A stretch of 64,000 bases of DNA. Origin: an uncultured Lachnospiraceae bacterium (lineage in GTDB: Bacteria > Bacillota > Clostridia > Lachnospirales > Lachnospiraceae). Positions 63,114 to 64,000 of the stretch are shown piece after piece. Each line of letters opens with the position of its first letter. Position 1 is the stretch's first letter. The DNA lies in assembly GCA_947591155.1 (NCBI GenBank), contig CANQDA010000009.1, positions 1 to 64,000 on the forward strand. The letters run 5' to 3'. The notes beneath the pieces are model-generated. The model was given only the letters and a program-made list of their open reading frames with translations. It was not told the origin of the DNA and did not search any database. The position numbers and the translations under genes were made by a program.

Positions 63114-64000
63114 TTATCGTAAATACTCAGTATATGGCTTTTCCGGATCCATTATGGTTTCACCATGCAATGAATTAGCCTGTACTGGTTTCATATAATC
63201 TCCATATTGTGTGCGCAAAATATTATCATAGCCCTTCGGCACAGGCAGACTTATAAATTCAAAAGGCATTTCTATTGATTCCTTAAAGTCTGTTTTTTCC
63301 CAGATATATTTATCTAAAGGAGGGTTGATAAACTCGATAAATGAAACAAATTCATTATACTTATCAGACATTTTTCTGCATTCATTTTCATATCTATTAT
63401 TAGCACTCTGAAAATCATCTCCTGTAATCTTCTCCCAAAGCAAAAGAAGTGTATACAATGTCTTACGTATCAATTCTTTGTTCTTAACCCTCGTTCTATT
63501 TCTCAAGCATATCTTCATTATACTGAGTTTAAAATAAAAAAAACGTTCCTTACTATTTTGCTCCGAAACACCGTCAAGAGGGAAAATATCAATCCACAAT
63601 CCCTGATCAAAGCTATGTTTTTGTTTTAATTCTGCTGGCAATATTCCGGTTGTCATACGATTGCGTAATTGGGCATGTCCCCTGAAAAAGTGCTCAATTT
63701 TACCTGGAACCATGAAATCATACGGTGCTGAAAACACGCTCGGCGCAATAGAAACCAATTTGTCGTAATCTTCTCTAAACATTACAACATCAATATCGTC
63801 ATCCCAAGGAATATATCCTTGATGACGCACCGCGCCCAAAAGAGTCCCTTCAATTGCATAATATTTCAAGTTATACTGTTTGCATACCTTTTGAAACTCA
63901 TTGAGCAGATCAAGTTCGACTGCCCATACTTTTTTCATCTTTTCAGTAACCGTGTATCCGCATTTCACTTCTTCATCCAAGAAATGTTCTGGTAGTTCCA
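63114..64000 (-). CDS. LicD-family phosphotransferase (start just beyond the right edge)
   Basis: The visible 295 codons contain the LicD signature LLGAVRHQGYIPWDDDIDV and the downstream WIDIFPLDGV. LicD proteins move phosphocholine or related phospho-groups from a CDP donor onto surface glycans. The frame stays open to position 64000 and reads ELPEHFLDEEVKCGY, so an ATG at 64001 is likely. A CDP-linked donor is exactly what the downstream genes would make, which links it to the phosphoramidate cluster by inference. Confidence 0.88.
   Translation of the reverse strand, partial: ELPEHFLDEEVKCGYTVTEKMKKVWAVELDLLNEFQKVCKQYNLKYYAIEGTLLGAVRHQGYIPWDDDIDVVMFREDYDKLVSIAPSVFSAPYDFMVPGKIEHFFRGHAQLRNRMTTGILPAELKQKHSFDQGLWIDIFPLDGVSEQNSKERFFYFKLSIMKICLRNRTRVKNKELIRKTLYTLLLLWEKITGDDFQSANNRYENECRKMSDKYNEFVSFIEFINPPLDKYIWEKTDFKESIEMPFEFISLPVPKGYDNILRTQYGDYMKPVQANSLHGETIMDPEKPYTEYLR

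Overview
The window is chromosomal DNA of a Gram-positive anaerobe, most likely a gut member of the Lachnospiraceae (Clostridia). This rests on the gene complement (a recA-recX-rny neighbourhood, a pyrH-frr-uppS-cdsA-dxr-rseP operon, DUF4358 and DUF5721-type proteins, a CIRCE-controlled htpG), strong AAGGAGG-type ribosome binding sites, and a Gram-positive LexA box at recA. The core genes are GC-rich. Several stretches are visibly AT-richer (about 25.7-26.4 kb, 38.9-40.2 kb, 62-64 kb) and carry accessory genes. I cannot name a genus. I found no rRNA, tRNA, CRISPR array or intact insertion sequence.

Layout. 1-12.1 kb: the 5' end of rny, then two very large wall-anchored adhesins (1779 and 1769 aa) placed between rny and recX. 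Their 3' ends share a near-identical 979-bp block and their promoters are homologous. 12.2-19.5 kb: recX and recA (LexA box and promoter), a candidate small RNA, then rseP, dxr, cdsA, uppS, frr and pyrH, an envelope and translation housekeeping operon. 19.5-32.3 kb: a CtpE-like P-type ATPase, then a surface-glycan locus with a CapK/PaaK-like adenylate-forming enzyme, a flippase, a HepT/MntA-type toxin-antitoxin pair, an ATP-grasp ligase, a GtrB/CsbB-type glycosyltransferase and a YfhO-type membrane protein. 32.3-41.9 kb: mgtE with a possible leader ORF, DegV, a DUF5721-like protein, htpG behind a perfect CIRCE, a DUF1016 nuclease-like protein, and an SGNH hydrolase next to a DUF4358 lipoprotein. 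42.2-50.0 kb: a beta-galactoside utilisation operon (binding protein, two permeases, lacZ) with an AraC regulator and a cre-like site inside the promoter. 50.2-57.0 kb: a subtilisin-like protease, an EAL phosphodiesterase, and a shikimate/quinate dehydrogenase followed by a complete TRAP transporter.

57.1-64.0 kb is the most interesting part. Three consecutive minus-strand genes match in order, size and domain type the Campylobacter jejuni enzymes that make the phosphoramidate donor of the capsule: glutamine kinase (Cj1418-type), gamma-glutamyl-CDP-amidate hydrolase (Cj1417-type) and CTP:phosphoglutamine cytidylyltransferase (Cj1416-type). Here the kinase carries an extra N-terminal HxGH cytidylyltransferase domain. 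Upstream lie a class II aldolase, an FGGY kinase remnant cut by a probable IS fragment, and a LicD-type transferase running off the right edge. I infer a CDP-phosphoramidate pathway feeding a surface glycan in a Gram-positive bacterium.

The window also carries dispersed intergenic hairpin elements. One family (22.6, 36.3, 41.95, 42.15 and 52.8 kb) has a conserved interior and variable outer stems. A second, MITE-like family (22.3 and 52.6 kb, with a relative at 24.1 kb) has CCTGTTTA-type ends. Starts were moved from the longest open frame where a ribosome binding site or overlap argued for it (cdsA, uppS, pyrH, the ATPase, the GT2, the YfhO-like gene, degV, the DUF5721-like gene, the DUF4358 lipoprotein).
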